Source: Flavobacteriaceae bacterium
GTDB taxonomy: Bacteria > Bacteroidota > Bacteroidia > Flavobacteriales > Flavobacteriaceae
Direction: 5' to 3'
DNA length: 64,000 nucleotides
Assembly (NCBI GenBank): GCA_014075215.1
Contig: CP046177.1
Coordinates: forward strand, 1,436,501-1,500,500
Positions 46,159 through 55,005 of this stretch are shown piece after piece (the stretch's first letter is position 1; the number at the start of each line of letters is the position of its first letter). The notes beneath the pieces are model-generated. The model saw only the letters and a program-made list of their open reading frames with translations, was not told the DNA's origin and did not search any database. The position numbers were made by a program, and so were the translations under genes.

Positions 46159-47342
46159 GAACTGTTTAAAATTAGAAAGATTAATTTTAACTTTCAATAG
46201 ACAAACAAAGCGAAAGAGTAAATTTTCACCTTCACATCTTGCAAAGATTTTGAAAGAGTTTGATCAAGGGAAAACAGTTGTAGAGATTAGCAGGGAACAT
46301 GGGTTTATTTCAGCAACTTTTTACAAGTGGCGTTCTAAATATGCCGGGATGAGTTCCGGAGAGTTACGTTGCGTCAAAGAGCTTGAGGGTGAGAACCGGA
46401 TGCTCAACCAGATGTATGCTTCTCTAGCCTTAGATCATCAAATGGCAAAAGAGGTTATTGCAAAAAAGCTTTAAAGCCTTGCCGTAAGAGAACGATAAGT
46501 AAAACACTTGCACATTATGGTATTAGCAGGGCGTGCCGAGTCTTAAATATGAGCAAGAGTGTTTATTATTATAAACCGTTACCCAAAGCCGATACTGAGA
46601 TAGAGCTCGCTTTACAAGAAAAAGCAGTTCAACATTGAGAAGAAGGTTTTTGGAAGGCTTATAGTCGTTTACGTAATCAAGGCAAACCATGGAATCATAA
46701 ACGATTGTATAGGGTTTACAAAGCATTAGGACTTCCTCTACGTGGTAAAGTAAAAAAACGATTACCATCTAGAGTGAAAGAACCATTAGAGGTTCCGGAA
46801 AATCTTAATGATACATGGAGTATGGATTTTGTTACCGATACCCTTGAGAACAAAAGACGTTTTAGAGCCTTTACTATTATCGATAACTGTAATAGAGAGG
46901 CATTACATATAGAAGTAGATTTTTCTTTACCAAGTAATCGTGTGTTTTGGGTACTTAACGATCTTGTTAATAGAAGAGGAAAGCCCAATAAGATACGTAT
47001 GGATAATGGCCCGGAGTTCATTGCTAATATCACCGCTGTATGGAGCCAAATGCATGACATAGAGTTTACCTATATTCACCCTGTCAAACCAACTCAAAAT
47101 GCATTTGTAGAGAGATTTAATGGAACTTATAGGCGAGGAGTTATTGATAAATATATTTTTGAGAACATTAACCAAGTAAGAGAACAAACCCAAGATTGGA
47201 TGTATGATTATAATCATCATCGACCCCATGACGGGCTTGGTAGATTATCGCCAATAAAATACGCAGAAATTAATTCTCTTGGGGCTAACTCCAAGAGAAT
47301 TAAAACAATAAATTTATCAAATATTAGAAATTTAAACAGTTC
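46159..47342 (+). mobile_element. IS3-family element 1, degenerate
   Basis: The ends GAACTGTTTAAA and TTTAAACAGTTC are inverted repeats. It contains orfA and a stop-interrupted orfB. No clear 3-4-bp duplication is seen. It sits 72 bp from the IS1595 in the same former attC-like spacer. Confidence 0.8.
46250..46474 (+). CDS. IS3 OrfA (helix-turn-helix subunit), start unclear
   Basis: A 74-codon frame from TTG; the sequence is open further upstream (KRKSKFSPSHLAKILKEFDQ), so the original start probably lay near 46200 but no ATG remains. It has the HTH_8-like VVEISREHGFISATFYKWRSKY and a leucine-rich C-terminus. A slippery A-AAA-AAG heptamer at 46462-46468 is placed for -1 frameshifting into orfB. 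Confidence 0.75.
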   Translation: MKEFDQGKTVVEISREHGFISATFYKWRSKYAGMSSGELRCVKELEGENRMLNQMYASLALDHQMAKEVIAKKL

Positions 47343-47349
47343 TAATTAG
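46469..47349 (+). pseudogene. IS3 OrfB (integrase) with an in-frame TGA
   Basis: After the slippery site the -1 frame reads ALKPCRKRTISKTLAHYGIS and continues to AVQH, then TGA at 46636-46638, then EEGFWKAYSRLRNQGKPW to the end. The DDE core is present: WSMDFVTD, MDNGPEFIA and NAFVERFNGTYR. A single stop therefore separates the N-terminal HTH part from the catalytic part, and the element should be inactive unless read through. Confidence 0.8.
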
Positions 47350-47362
47350 GGGAAGCTTACAC

Positions 47363-47593
47363 CTAATTTAGGCTAGAAGTAGAAGTATTGCCGCTGTTAT
47401 ACTTTAAATCAAATTTTTCTTGTCCCATAACAAGCAATAAGATAAAGTCAATAAAAGCTATAAAAACTGGAATAAATGTCCAAGAGAATAAAAGATAAAA
47501 AATCCCCTTCAAAGATTTACCAAGATAAAATTGGTGAACCCCAAGTCCACCAAGAAAAAAAGCTAATAATGTAGTTGTAGTTTTGTTCTTCAT
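47363..47593 (-). CDS. TM2-domain membrane protein
   Basis: A 76-residue protein with two hydrophobic helices. FFLGGLGVHQFYLGKSLKGI is the TM2 signature (GG-G-HrFYLG) and FIPVFIAFIDFILLLVMGQEKFDLKYN closes the domain. Function is unknown; TM2 proteins are widespread small membrane proteins, often with host or signalling links. It lies just right of the IS3 and left of attC-like site B, so it may be a cassette gene. Confidence 0.85.
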   Translation of the reverse strand: MKNKTTTTLLAFFLGGLGVHQFYLGKSLKGIFYLLFSWTFIPVFIAFIDFILLLVMGQEKFDLKYNSGNTSTSSLN

Positions 47594-47610
47594 TTCGTTT
47601 TTTACATTAA

Positions 47611-47742
47611 GCCCAACGTTCTAGTGTATGAAAAGTTGCGAATAGGGGGAGTAAGCAATTTTTCAATTTTTTCTTTCCACTAAAGGTAGCAATAATTTTC
47701 AATTTACTGAATCAGCGCAATTTTTTATACACCTTGTTGGGC
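47611..47742 (-). repeat. attC-like site B
   Basis: A 132-bp sequence bounded by GCCCAAC (47611-47617) and GTTGGGC (47736-47742). The inner arms TAGTGTATGAAAAGTTGCG and CGCAATTTTTTATACACCTT are largely complementary. The core sites fit the RYYYAAC/GTTRRRY pattern of integron attC sites, with a loop of about 75 bp. Confidence 0.65.
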
Positions 47743-48129
47743 GTAGTTTTTATAGGCGTGAAGTTTTGATAACTTAGATAAATTAATAATCATAATTCAA
47801 GACCTTTATTTACTGCTGCTAGAATTAGAACTAATAAAATTGAGGAAATTATCGGTATAACGAAAGCGGTTTTTTGCTTGTTGTCGTTTTTAGAATAGTG
47901 AATCCAAAAAAATATTGAATGAAGTAAAACAAGAAGTAGAGGACTAAAAACAACGACTATTCTGTTCAAGAATATATTTTTGGAATAGCCAAGATGACCA
48001 AAAATAGTGAAAATGACAACTGTTATCAAAATATCTGAAATATAGTATTTGCCTTTAATAACACGTTTTCTAACATGTTGATGTTTTAGTGCATAAAAGT
48101 ACATTCCTCTAAGAAATGCAGACAACAAT

Positions 48130-49080
48130 ATAAACGTAATTGATTACCCACTTTTATACCAGTATTGATGAGTGACAGCTACTACCAGTCTATCAAATAG
48201 TCTTTCAGCGAAATAGCGTCTGTTGAGTTTATAGCAGAACTCGTCAAGATAATTCTGCAAATATTTTCCTTTAATTTTATGGTAAATACCTAACAGAGTG
48301 CGTTTTGCATTACTTATGGCTATATGCACCGATTTTAGTGTGGTAATAGTGGTTTCTTTATTTGATTTTTCAGTAATGTGTACTTCCACATAATCACCTA
48401 TGTCTACATAAGACGTGCTTTTGTCGCTAAAAACAATGCATGTATCATCAAAATTACTATCAATAAGCGTGTTGACTTCTTCTTTTTTATGAGTATCCAA
48501 AACTTTCATTTTAAAATAACGACATTGTTTGGATTGTTTCCCAGTCTTTAAATCTTCTAAAGGTACAGACTCTGCCATTACCGCTACGTTAGATTGTTTT
48601 TGACTGCCTCTGCCTCTTTTAAGCTTTTGTCTGTCGGATTCTTTTGTTGCCACAGTAAAGTAATCTTGATCAAACTCAATCATATCTTCAAGGTCGTATA
48701 AATTATCTCGTTTTCCCATAGCCGAACGTATTCTGTGCATAAGAGACCATATAGTGGTATAACGTGTATGGTTGAGCTGACGTTGTAATTCGGCAGCAGA
48801 AATACCTTTTTTACTAAAAGTCATAAATGCCATAGCGAGATACCAAGTACGAATAGGTAAATTGGAGTTCTCCATCATAGTACCGCTGCGTAGAGTAGTT
48901 CTAAAACCACAATAAGAACATTGCCACATCCATTTAGACTTTAACCAATAGTGCTTTTTTGATTGACATTTTTTGCAAATGACTCCTTCTTTTGAACGAG
49001 CCAACTTCATATGTGATTTACAGGAAAACTCATCTGGAAATTGTTCAATAAAATGTAGTAAATTCATAATTCTAAACTTT
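48130..49080 (-). mobile_element. IS1595-family element 2
   Basis: About 950 bp containing one transposase gene and interrupting a membrane protein gene. The ends share only TATAAA-type similarity, and no exact 8-bp duplication is visible, so the boundaries are approximate. It differs from element 1. Confidence 0.65.
48144..49067 (-). CDS. IS1595-family transposase (element 2)
   Basis: A 307-residue protein with an N-terminal zinc ribbon (VICKKCQSKKHYWL and WQCSYCGFRTTLRSGT), an HTH (FSKKGISAAELQRQLNHTRY) and an ISXO2-like DDE domain with EFDQDYFTV, FSDKSTSYVDIGDY, HIAISNAKRTLLGIYH and the C-terminal YLQNYLDEFCYKLNRRYF. The frame is intact. Confidence 0.92.
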   Translation of the reverse strand: MNLLHFIEQFPDEFSCKSHMKLARSKEGVICKKCQSKKHYWLKSKWMWQCSYCGFRTTLRSGTMMENSNLPIRTWYLAMAFMTFSKKGISAAELQRQLNHTRYTTIWSLMHRIRSAMGKRDNLYDLEDMIEFDQDYFTVATKESDRQKLKRGRGSQKQSNVAVMAESVPLEDLKTGKQSKQCRYFKMKVLDTHKKEEVNTLIDSNFDDTCIVFSDKSTSYVDIGDYVEVHITEKSNKETTITTLKSVHIAISNAKRTLLGIYHKIKGKYLQNYLDEFCYKLNRRYFAERLFDRLVVAVTHQYWYKSG

Positions 49081-49479
49081 ATATTAAGATACGAATTTTT
49101 AAATTAGTGGCATAATTAAGTGTAATCAAAAACGTAATAATAATTACGTTCATTTCGAATAATTCATACTCAAGGTTTAACAAGGAGAAAAATTTTGTTA
49201 ACGGACTAGTTATATTTGCTCTATAAAATTCCAACCCATCTGATATAAATCCTTTCCATTTAAATACTGCATCAGATATAGATGCCAGTGAATTAAAAGT
49301 AATTAGACTACTTAGAATAATAAAAAATTTTGCCCTCTCGACGAATTCGCCCAAGTCTTTTTGATTTCATTTATATCGCCTAATAATCCCATTAATTTTT
49401 TACTTCCGATAAATTTATCAAGTAGATTAAAATAAGAAATTTTTCATTTTTATTGTTGATTTAAAAGTAGTTAAAATTT

Positions 49480-49527
49480 CTCAAGAGAGAAAGACGTAGC
49501 AATTTTATACACCTAGTTCGGCGTAAT
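49480..49527 (-). repeat. attC-like right arm, site C
   Basis: GTAGCAATTTTATACACC followed by TAGTTCGGCGTAA resembles the right arms of sites A and B. The left arm is not recognisable. Confidence 0.4.
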
Positions 49528-49531
49528 TGTT

Positions 49532-49720
49532 TTATTTTTTCTTATCGACTAACGTAATGGTCAATTTGTTCTTTTGCTGTTTAATCTAAATCTGATCGCC
49601 AATTTCAAATCCGAGATCTCTCAACCATTTTCCTTTCAGTTGTATTTCTGGAATGACAACATATTTCCATTGTCGAGCTTGAAAAGTTTCGTAAACTTTG
49701 AGTGTTCTGGGTTTTTTCAT
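49532..49720 (-). pseudogene. SymE-like toxin gene with an in-frame TAG
   Basis: From ATG 49720 the frame reads KPRTLKVYETFQARQWKYVV, then PEIQLKGKWLRDLGFEIGDQI, then TAG at 49586-49588 and IKQQKNKLTITLVDKKK to 49532, 62 codons plus the final stop. The P-x-I-x-L-x-G-x-W-L-x-x-x-G-F-x-x-G pattern matches SymE-like proteins (AbrB-like fold, RNA-targeting toxins of type I systems). The stop probably replaces Glu (GAG to TAG). It is divergent from an XRE regulator, a common pairing in Bacteroidetes. Confidence 0.75.
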
Positions 49721-49815
49721 TTGTCGCATTATTATATGACAAACATAATGATTAAAATTATCTTGTCAAACTTTTATATGACAAAATTGTCGTATTATTA
49801 ATTGACATTTGTTTT
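49721..49815. promoter_or_regulatory. Divergent operator region between symE-like and XRE genes
   Basis: This 95-bp spacer contains repeated TGACAA/TTGTCG half sites: TTGTCGCATTATTATATGAC (49723-49742), a palindrome TATGACAAAATTGTCGTA (49777-49794) and further TTGTCAAAC and TTGACA strings. Such symmetric sites next to an XRE gene suggest autoregulation. Confidence 0.6.
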
Positions 49816-50031
49816 GTGAACAAAGAACAACTTAAAAAGAAAATCGGTCAACGTATTGTTGAGTTAAGAAGTCAAAAGGGTTGGAGTCAATCTGATTTAG
49901 CCCGTGCATGCAATAAAGATCGACAAGCTGTTGAAAAGTTAGAAAATGGAAAAGTCAATCCAACACTTTATTCTTTACTAGAAATTGCTGAAGCTCTTGA
50001 GGTTACTTTAAAGAAGCTAGTCGATTTTTAG
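49816..50031 (+). CDS. XRE-family HTH transcriptional regulator
   Basis: A 71-residue single-domain DNA-binding protein. KKIGQRIVELRSQKGWSQSD, then LARACNKDRQAVEKLENGK, then NPTLYSLLEIAEALEV, is a textbook lambda-repressor-like HTH. The start is GTG 49816, within a few bases of a TTGACA string, so the leader would be very short. It probably binds the palindromes upstream and controls itself and the symE-like gene. Confidence 0.9.
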   Translation: MNKEQLKKKIGQRIVELRSQKGWSQSDLARACNKDRQAVEKLENGKVNPTLYSLLEIAEALEVTLKKLVDF

Positions 50032-50046
50032 TGTTGTTATGACTTG

Positions 50047-50670
50047 TCAAAAGTCATTCATTTCGTCCGTTTGTTGTCCTTCGGATTCTATTTTTTCTTT
50101 ACGTTCTGTCATTAAATCTAAAGTAAACTTTGTCAACGATTTATTGAACGAGCTAGTATCATTTTCAATTTTTGACGTGATACTTTTGATTGATTCAATT
50201 ACCTTTTCAGTTGAATTTTTTATTGCCCTTTTAATAATCTCAGGAAGTTCTTTCTTAGGATGATTGGTTTGATATATGATCTCTAATTGATCTTTAGTTC
50301 TTGATATTTTTACAAACTTCACGAATTCAGGAACTTCTCTGTCTTGAGTTGAACGAAATAAAAAATCCTTTCCGCCAACTATTGGAAATGAGTATTTTAC
50401 AAAAGCTTTCAAATCCCACAATTCATATTTTAGTGTATAATTTCCGTTGAACTTCGAAGTTGTGTAATCTGTCATTCCAATTTCAACTGTTCTTTTATTA
50501 AAATCCAATTCGATCGGGTGTAAATAGTATGGTTTAGAAATTAATTCAGCTAACGGAGTCAGTTCTAAATTCAGTAAATTTCTTATTGGATGTGTTTGGA
50601 TTTTAATATTCAAACTATTCCTCGCATTTTCATCTCGAAATTTCAAGCTATTTTGTTCTATTCCTATCAT
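50047..50670 (-). CDS. Uncharacterised cassette protein
   Basis: A 207-residue soluble protein without signal or membrane segment. The N-terminal half is predicted mostly beta by eye (YYLHPIELDFNKRTVEIGM; NYTLKYELWDLKAFVKYSFP). The C-terminal 70 residues are charged and helical (EIIKRAIKNSTEKVIESIKS). No family is recognised. It converges on the XRE gene and lies just left of attC-like site D. Confidence 0.65.
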   Translation of the reverse strand: MIGIEQNSLKFRDENARNSLNIKIQTHPIRNLLNLELTPLAELISKPYYLHPIELDFNKRTVEIGMTDYTTSKFNGNYTLKYELWDLKAFVKYSFPIVGGKDFLFRSTQDREVPEFVKFVKISRTKDQLEIIYQTNHPKKELPEIIKRAIKNSTEKVIESIKSITSKIENDTSSFNKSLTKFTLDLMTERKEKIESEGQQTDEMNDF

Positions 50671-50694
50671 TTAAAACTTGCAGTTCTTAATTAC

Positions 50695-50888
50695 GCCCAA
50701 CGGTTTTGCTATGCGTAGTGCGGGATTGAAAAGCAGTAGTTTTCAATAGGGCAGTAGTGGTAGCCAAAACTTTGTTTTTGTGTTTTAATTTTATTCAAAA
50801 AAAACGTCAAAACGAAGTTTTGGCGGATTAATAGCACCGACCTTTCGGTTTGCTCTAAACTCCGCATTACGTATAGCTTTTGTTAGGC
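50695..50888 (-). repeat. attC-like site D
   Basis: A 194-bp sequence from GCCCAAC (50695-50701) to GTTAGGC (50882-50888). The inner arms GCTATGCGTAGTGCGG and CCGCATTACGTATAGC are complementary at 14 of 16 positions. The spacer holds a second pairing region. This is the clearest attC-like structure in the window. Confidence 0.75.
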
Positions 50889-51753
50889 GCTTTTTTATTT
50901 TACTTCAGCAAGAATTTCGTCAAGATTATTCTTGCTAATTGAAAATTGATATTTGTCCGAGTAATATCTACTTGCAGTACCTAAGTCAATCAATATTTTC
51001 AGTTCTCCACTTTCAGTCATTAAGTGGTTATAAATTAGTTTGTTTTTATCATCAGGTGATTCAGATACAGTGTTTTTATAAAAGAAAACTTTTTCATTTT
51101 TTACATCTCCGCTTGGAAACTTGATTTTAATTGTTCCAAATTCACTATCAGGAAAGTTTTCTTTTAAAGTCATACTACTATTGAAAATCTGAAAATATAG
51201 ACTTTCTCCATCAATTGTTGTCTTCACAAAAACGTCAGATTGAATAACAGAAGAGTTTTCATGTTCACCTCTAACTACCGAGTATGGATAACCTTTTCCG
51301 GTATTATCACCGAACTCATCAACAAAATTACCTTTCTGCCATTTCCCTAAGTTGTCATTGAATTCTTTTAGCTCTTGTTCTTTTTTCGCAAGATTTTTTA
51401 TAGCCTCTTTTGTGTCAGAAGAAATGTCTGTTTGGTCAGACTTAATGAGCTGAACTCCTTGTTCAGATTGGCTATTCCGTTTCGATTTGTGCCATTGATT
51501 TCGGAGTCATAGTGCCATTAATTACGGTTTAAACTGTGCTAGTTTTACGGTTTGATTTGTGCCACACATTGACATTACACAGTGACCACTTATAGAGATT
51601 AAGTAAGCAATTACCTTGCTGTTTATTATAAAAATAACAGCATGGCAAACACACTTGATCCTATGGATTTAAAACAAATACTGAGCCTTCTGGACTTGCT
51701 ACATTTAGAGTGACAAAGAGTTAAGCTAATTTTATCTAAAATAACTTAACCAT

Positions 51754-52053
51754 ATGAAACGAAGAAAATACAGTAAAGAGTTTAAAATTAAAGCAGTAGA
51801 ATTAAGCAATGTACGAGGTAACACAAAGCAGATTGCCATGGAATTGGGAATCAGTGCAGATCTTATTTACAGATGGCGTAGAGAATTAGAACAGCGTCCT
51901 GATTTAGCTTTTAGCGGTAATGGCGTCAAACAACTCACAGAAGATCAGAAAGAGTTAGAGCGATTACGTAAACAGCTCAAGGATGTTACCATGGAGCGGG
52001 ATATCTTAAAAAAGGCCGTGAGCATCTTCTCCAAGAGCGATCGGAAGTATTGA
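51754..52053 (+). CDS. IS3 OrfA (element 2)
   Basis: A 99-residue DNA-binding subunit. KRRKYSKEFKIKAVELSNVR and KQIAMELGISADLIYRWRRE form the HTH; the C-terminal part is a leucine-zipper-like coiled coil (ELERLRKQLKDVTMERDILKK). The A-AAA-AAG heptamer at 52008-52014 allows fusion to OrfB. Confidence 0.92.
   Translation: MKRRKYSKEFKIKAVELSNVRGNTKQIAMELGISADLIYRWRRELEQRPDLAFSGNGVKQLTEDQKELERLRKQLKDVTMERDILKKAVSIFSKSDRKY
52008..52014 (+). promoter_or_regulatory. Programmed -1 frameshift site
   Basis: AAAAAAG is in the phase ttA-AAA-AAG within orfA. After slipping, the -1 frame (GREHLLQERSEVLKFIKDYS) is open into orfB, giving the OrfAB transposase, as known for IS3 family elements. Confidence 0.8.
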
Positions 52054-52919
52054 AATTTATCAAAGATTACAGTAGAGAATATCCGGTTGGGAAGATGTGT
52101 AAAATTTTTAAAATTAGTAGAAACAGTTATTACAGGAGTAAGAATTATGTTCCATCAGATAGAGATGGAAAAAATCGTATGCTACTCTCTGAGATTCACC
52201 GTATCTGTGAGCGAAGTAAATCTACTTATGGAAGTCCTAGAATTACAGAGGAACTCAAAGCTAAAGGGTTTAAAGTATCTAGGTCTAGGGTAGCACGATT
52301 GATGAAAAAACACGGGATTAAAGCAGTTCGTAAAAAGAAATTTGTTGTCACGACAGATTCTAAGCATCAATATCCAGTAGCTGATAATGTATTGGATAGA
52401 GATTTTAAAGCTACCGCTGCTGCACAGAAATGGGTTTCTGATATTACCTATTTAAAGCCTGCACAAGGATGGCTGTACTTAACGGTAATTATTGACCTGT
52501 TTGATCGTAAAGTCATTGGTTGGTCTTTGAGCAATGGACTCAAAGCAAGACAAACTATCATTGCTGCATGGAGAATGGCTGTAAACAACAGAATGCCTTG
52601 TGAAGGTATGATTTTTCATTCTGATCGAGGTGTACAATACGCATCTCATGCGTTTGTTAATATCCTTAAAAGTTATCATGTAACACCCAGTATGAGTAGA
52701 AAAGGAAACTGTTGGGATAATGCAGTAGCTGAATCTTTTTTTAAAACAATCAAAACAGAACTAATGATAGACAATAAGTTTATATCCAACAAAAGTCTTC
52801 AAATTAAAGTCTTTGAATACATAGAAACTTGGTACAACAGATACAGAAGACATTCTGCTCTTGGTTACAAAAATATCATCGAATTTGAAAAATTATATCA
52901 AATCAAAAATGTAGCTTAA
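52050..52919 (+). CDS. IS3 OrfB integrase-type transposase (element 2)
   Basis: A 289-residue frame with an HTH_21-like N-terminus (RICERSKSTYGSPRITEEL) and an rve integrase core: D in WVSDITYLKP, D in FHSDRGVQYAS and E in CWDNAVAESFFKTIKTE. It is intact. The TTG at 52050 is probably not the main start; production as an OrfAB fusion is likely. Confidence 0.93.
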   Translation: MKFIKDYSREYPVGKMCKIFKISRNSYYRSKNYVPSDRDGKNRMLLSEIHRICERSKSTYGSPRITEELKAKGFKVSRSRVARLMKKHGIKAVRKKKFVVTTDSKHQYPVADNVLDRDFKATAAAQKWVSDITYLKPAQGWLYLTVIIDLFDRKVIGWSLSNGLKARQTIIAAWRMAVNNRMPCEGMIFHSDRGVQYASHAFVNILKSYHVTPSMSRKGNCWDNAVAESFFKTIKTELMIDNKFISNKSLQIKVFEYIETWYNRYRRHSALGYKNIIEFEKLYQIKNVA

Positions 52920-52932
52920 CTTTTTGTACCAT

Positions 52933-53380
52933 TTTTTGTTGCATATCCACAGGTGCATCTGGCGTAGGTAAAAGCTATATCGCACAAGCTTTGGGACACC
53001 AAAGCTGTATGTTACAACATAAAACACTGTATCAAAATACTGCCAGAATGTTTAAAAGACTAAAACTTTGTAAAATTGATGGAACCTACCTCAGAGAACT
53101 TAATAGAATCTTAAAAGTTGAACTTTTAATACTTGATGATTTTGGGCTTCAGAGTTTTGATAATCATGCTCGTGAGGCGTTAATGGATATTATAGATGAC
53201 AGACATGGAAAATCATCAACTATAATAGCATCACAAATACCTGTGTCAGCTTGGTATGAAACTATAGGAGAAGGTACTATTGCTGATGCCATTTTAGACC
53301 GTATCGTCAACTCATCACATAGAATAATGCTCGAAGGTGAATCAATGAGAAAAACCATTTTACAAAATGATAAAAACTAA
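52933..53380 (+). pseudogene. IstB ATPase remnant (IS21)
   Basis: The frame enters from the IS3 end with STGASGVGKSYIAQALGHQS (Walker A) and continues through LLILDDFGLQSFD (Walker B) and SRTIIASQ-like STIIASQIPVSAWYE to NSSHRIMLEGESMRK. The N-terminal third of IstB is missing. IstB is the DnaA-like helper ATPase of IS21 transposition; this copy is not functional. Confidence 0.88.
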
Positions 53381-53875
53381 ATTTTAACTATTATTGCAAT
53401 ACTTCTATGAGTGGCACTGTTTGACCGAAATCAGTGGCATGGTCACTCCGAAATAGCCATTCAGAGTTCTTATTCTTAAACAATATCCCTTTGTCATTTG
53501 GGATTAGGTAAAAATCGGAGTTCTCAGATTGAGCAACCATACTATCATTTCTAATTTCAACTTTAGAACTCAAAATGGTTGTTTGACCTACAAGGAACAT
53601 TAAACCGTTTATTGAGTCACCGCTAATCTTAAATTCTATAACCGCATTTTCAATTGCCTTCTCCAACAAAGCCGAAGCAAAGGCATTGTCATTTCCCATT
53701 TTTTCTTTCATCATGGTTTTTAGTGAGGCTTTGTCTGCATTAAATACGCCTTGGATTTTGTCCGTTGGATTACTTTGGCAAGAAATCATTGCTGTTAAGA
53801 TTACTCCCATTGCAAATTGCCAAACTAAGTTTGATTTTTTCATATTATTCATTTTTGTGTTCTTATTTTAATTGT

Positions 53876-54005
53876 GCCTAACGGTCTCGGCTATGAGTAG
53901 TTGCGGAAAATTAGTTATAATTTTTCACTTAGTTAAAAATACGAAAAGAAACTAACTCTTGCTCTTAACCAACTCACCTAGCAATTAATTATACACGGTG
54001 TTGGC
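53876..54005 (-). repeat. attC-like site E
   Basis: It is bounded by GCCTAAC (53876) and GTTGGC (54000-54005). The arms GGCTATGAGTAGTTGCGG and TAGCAATTAATTATACACGG are partly complementary. It lies between the lipoprotein start and the DUF4468 gene end. Confidence 0.6.
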
Positions 54006-54021
54006 AAATCGTTATTTTTTT

Positions 54022-54567
54022 TTACCAATCATCTTTTTCTGTTTTTATATCCAATAGAAAGTTTTTTACTTCAATTACTTTGTTGTTGAAATACTTTTCT
54101 ATTTCAGATTTTGTCTCTGGAAGTCTTAAATCTCCATTTTTTTTATCGTAAATCGGATAACCTTTCCAAATACTACCACTAAATTCAACGCTTCTTCCAC
54201 CATTGTCGGCAGTTATACTTAAAGCAGTTATTTCGAATCGTACTTTTCCATCTTTAAATCTCAATTCCGTTGTATATTTCATACTTACGTCCAATTTTGC
54301 TCCGCTGTTATTCACTTTTGTAAATTGTGGTACGTAAGTCTCAAATCGTAAATATTCGTTTTTTCCTTTAATTACCTCGTCTGGATTTTTATATTTTATT
54401 GCATTTTGATAAAGCTCCGAAGTTGTTTTTTCAGGTGTTTCAATTACCAAAAAAGCATTTTTAATATTAGATTTGTCTTTCAATCCGTTTGGTTTTACTT
54501 CATATTCTTGAGAAAATCCGATGTAATTTAAAAGTAAAAGGCTTAATAGGAATAGTGGTTTTTTCAT
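54022..54567 (-). CDS. Exported DUF4468-like protein
   Basis: A 181-residue protein with a signal peptide (LFLLSLLLLNYIGFSQ) and the DUF4468 pattern: AFLVIETPEKTTSELYQNAIKYKNPDEVI, NEYLRFETYVP, then antiparallel strands (YTTELRFKDGKVRFEITALS). DUF4468 proteins are Bacteroidetes envelope proteins with a TBP-like fold and no established role. It lies 25 bp downstream of another small gene on the same strand. Confidence 0.75.
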   Translation of the reverse strand: MKKPLFLLSLLLLNYIGFSQEYEVKPNGLKDKSNIKNAFLVIETPEKTTSELYQNAIKYKNPDEVIKGKNEYLRFETYVPQFTKVNNSGAKLDVSMKYTTELRFKDGKVRFEITALSITADNGGRSVEFSGSIWKGYPIYDKKNGDLRLPETKSEIEKYFNNKVIEVKNFLLDIKTEKDDW

Positions 54568-54592
54568 ATCGTTAATTGTAAAAGAGAATAAA

Positions 54593-54883
54593 TTAAATTC
54601 TAATTAATTTCAATTCAGTTTTTGTTCCATCTAGTTCAAAACTATCATAAATGATTTCATTATCATAAACTGATTTTATTATTCCAATTGCTTCAAATAA
54701 AACTGGAATGCTTAATTGTAAAGTCCCGTTTTTTTCTGAAAGAAATAATTTTTGTTTTTCGGGATGAGAAACTCCATTTTTGTCGGTAAATATAAAATCC
54801 TCACTCGTTTCAAATTCCAATATTCTACCATCTTCATATTTCCATTTTCCAATAATTATTGATTTAAAAAATTCTATATTCAT
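54593..54883 (-). CDS. Small lipocalin-like uncharacterised protein
   Basis: A 96-residue protein. IIIGKWKYEDGRILEFETSE at the start and ELDGTKTELKLIRI at the end give a G-x-W ... beta pattern like short lipocalin-type domains. There is no signal peptide. It probably forms a pair with the DUF4468 gene in one cassette. Function is unknown. Confidence 0.6.
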   Translation of the reverse strand: MNIEFFKSIIIGKWKYEDGRILEFETSEDFIFTDKNGVSHPEKQKLFLSEKNGTLQLSIPVLFEAIGIIKSVYDNEIIYDSFELDGTKTELKLIRI

Positions 54884-54921
54884 CTTATTTCCTTTTTTAA
54901 GATTTTGAGTGAGTAATGTTT

Positions 54922-55005
54922 GCCAACGAATGGCAATATGCGGAGGCCGGAATTTCGAAGCTCCAACTTATCAAACCGTTACAATTTTTATTAAATGTAC
55001 AAAAT
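54922..55005 (-). repeat. attC-like left arm, site F, cut by IS4 copy 3
   Basis: GCCAACGAATGGCAATATGC followed by GGAGGCCGGAATTTCG looks like the left arm of a cassette site. The right arm is absent; IS4 copy 3 begins at 55006. Confidence 0.5.

Larger units (their letters stand above)
47790..49392 (-). pseudogene. Unknown membrane protein, frameshifted and split by an IS1595
   Basis: ATG 49392 opens MGLLGDINEIKKTWA, then a one-base shift near 49345 is needed to reach EFVERAKFFIILSSLITFNSL, which continues to KIRILI at 49079. An IS1595 (about 48130-49080) interrupts it. The remainder (LLSAFLRGMYFYALKHQHVRK ... AAVNKGLEL, 112 codons) ends at 47790. The joined product would be about 215 residues with four or five hydrophobic segments. 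No family is recognised. Confidence 0.65.
51711..52932 (+). mobile_element. IS3-family element 2 (intact)
   Basis: The ends share ACAAA(G/A)AGTTAAGCT as inverted repeats (left 51711-51729, right about 52913-52932). It encodes orfA and orfB with a programmed frameshift site. It sits between the istA and istB remnants of the IS21. Confidence 0.88.
51480..53446 (+). mobile_element. IS21-family remnant, itself split by an IS3
   Basis: The left end has TGCCATTGATTTCGGAGTCA and AGTGCCATTAA; the right end, read inward, has TGCCACTGATTTCGGTCAAA and AGTGCCACT, the multiple terminal repeats typical of IS21. Inside are only the first 16 or so codons of istA (51642 on, MANTLDPMDLKQILSL) and the C-terminal part of istB. 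The middle has been lost and an IS3 occupies its place. Confidence 0.82.
50895..53852 (-). pseudogene. Lipoprotein gene split by nested IS21 and IS3
   Basis: The N-terminal half (ATG 53852; signal MGVILTAMISC-QSNPTDKI) runs to NKNSEWLF at about 53450. The C-terminal half resumes at 51479 with RNSQSEQGVQLIKSDQTD and ends at 50895. The insert begins and ends beside TCCG (51476-51479, 53447-53450), a possible 4-bp duplication, and removing it rejoins WLFRNSQSEQ in frame. The intact product would be about 325 residues: an envelope lipoprotein with an unknown N-terminal domain, a helical linker and a beta-rich tail. No family is recognised. Confidence 0.75.
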
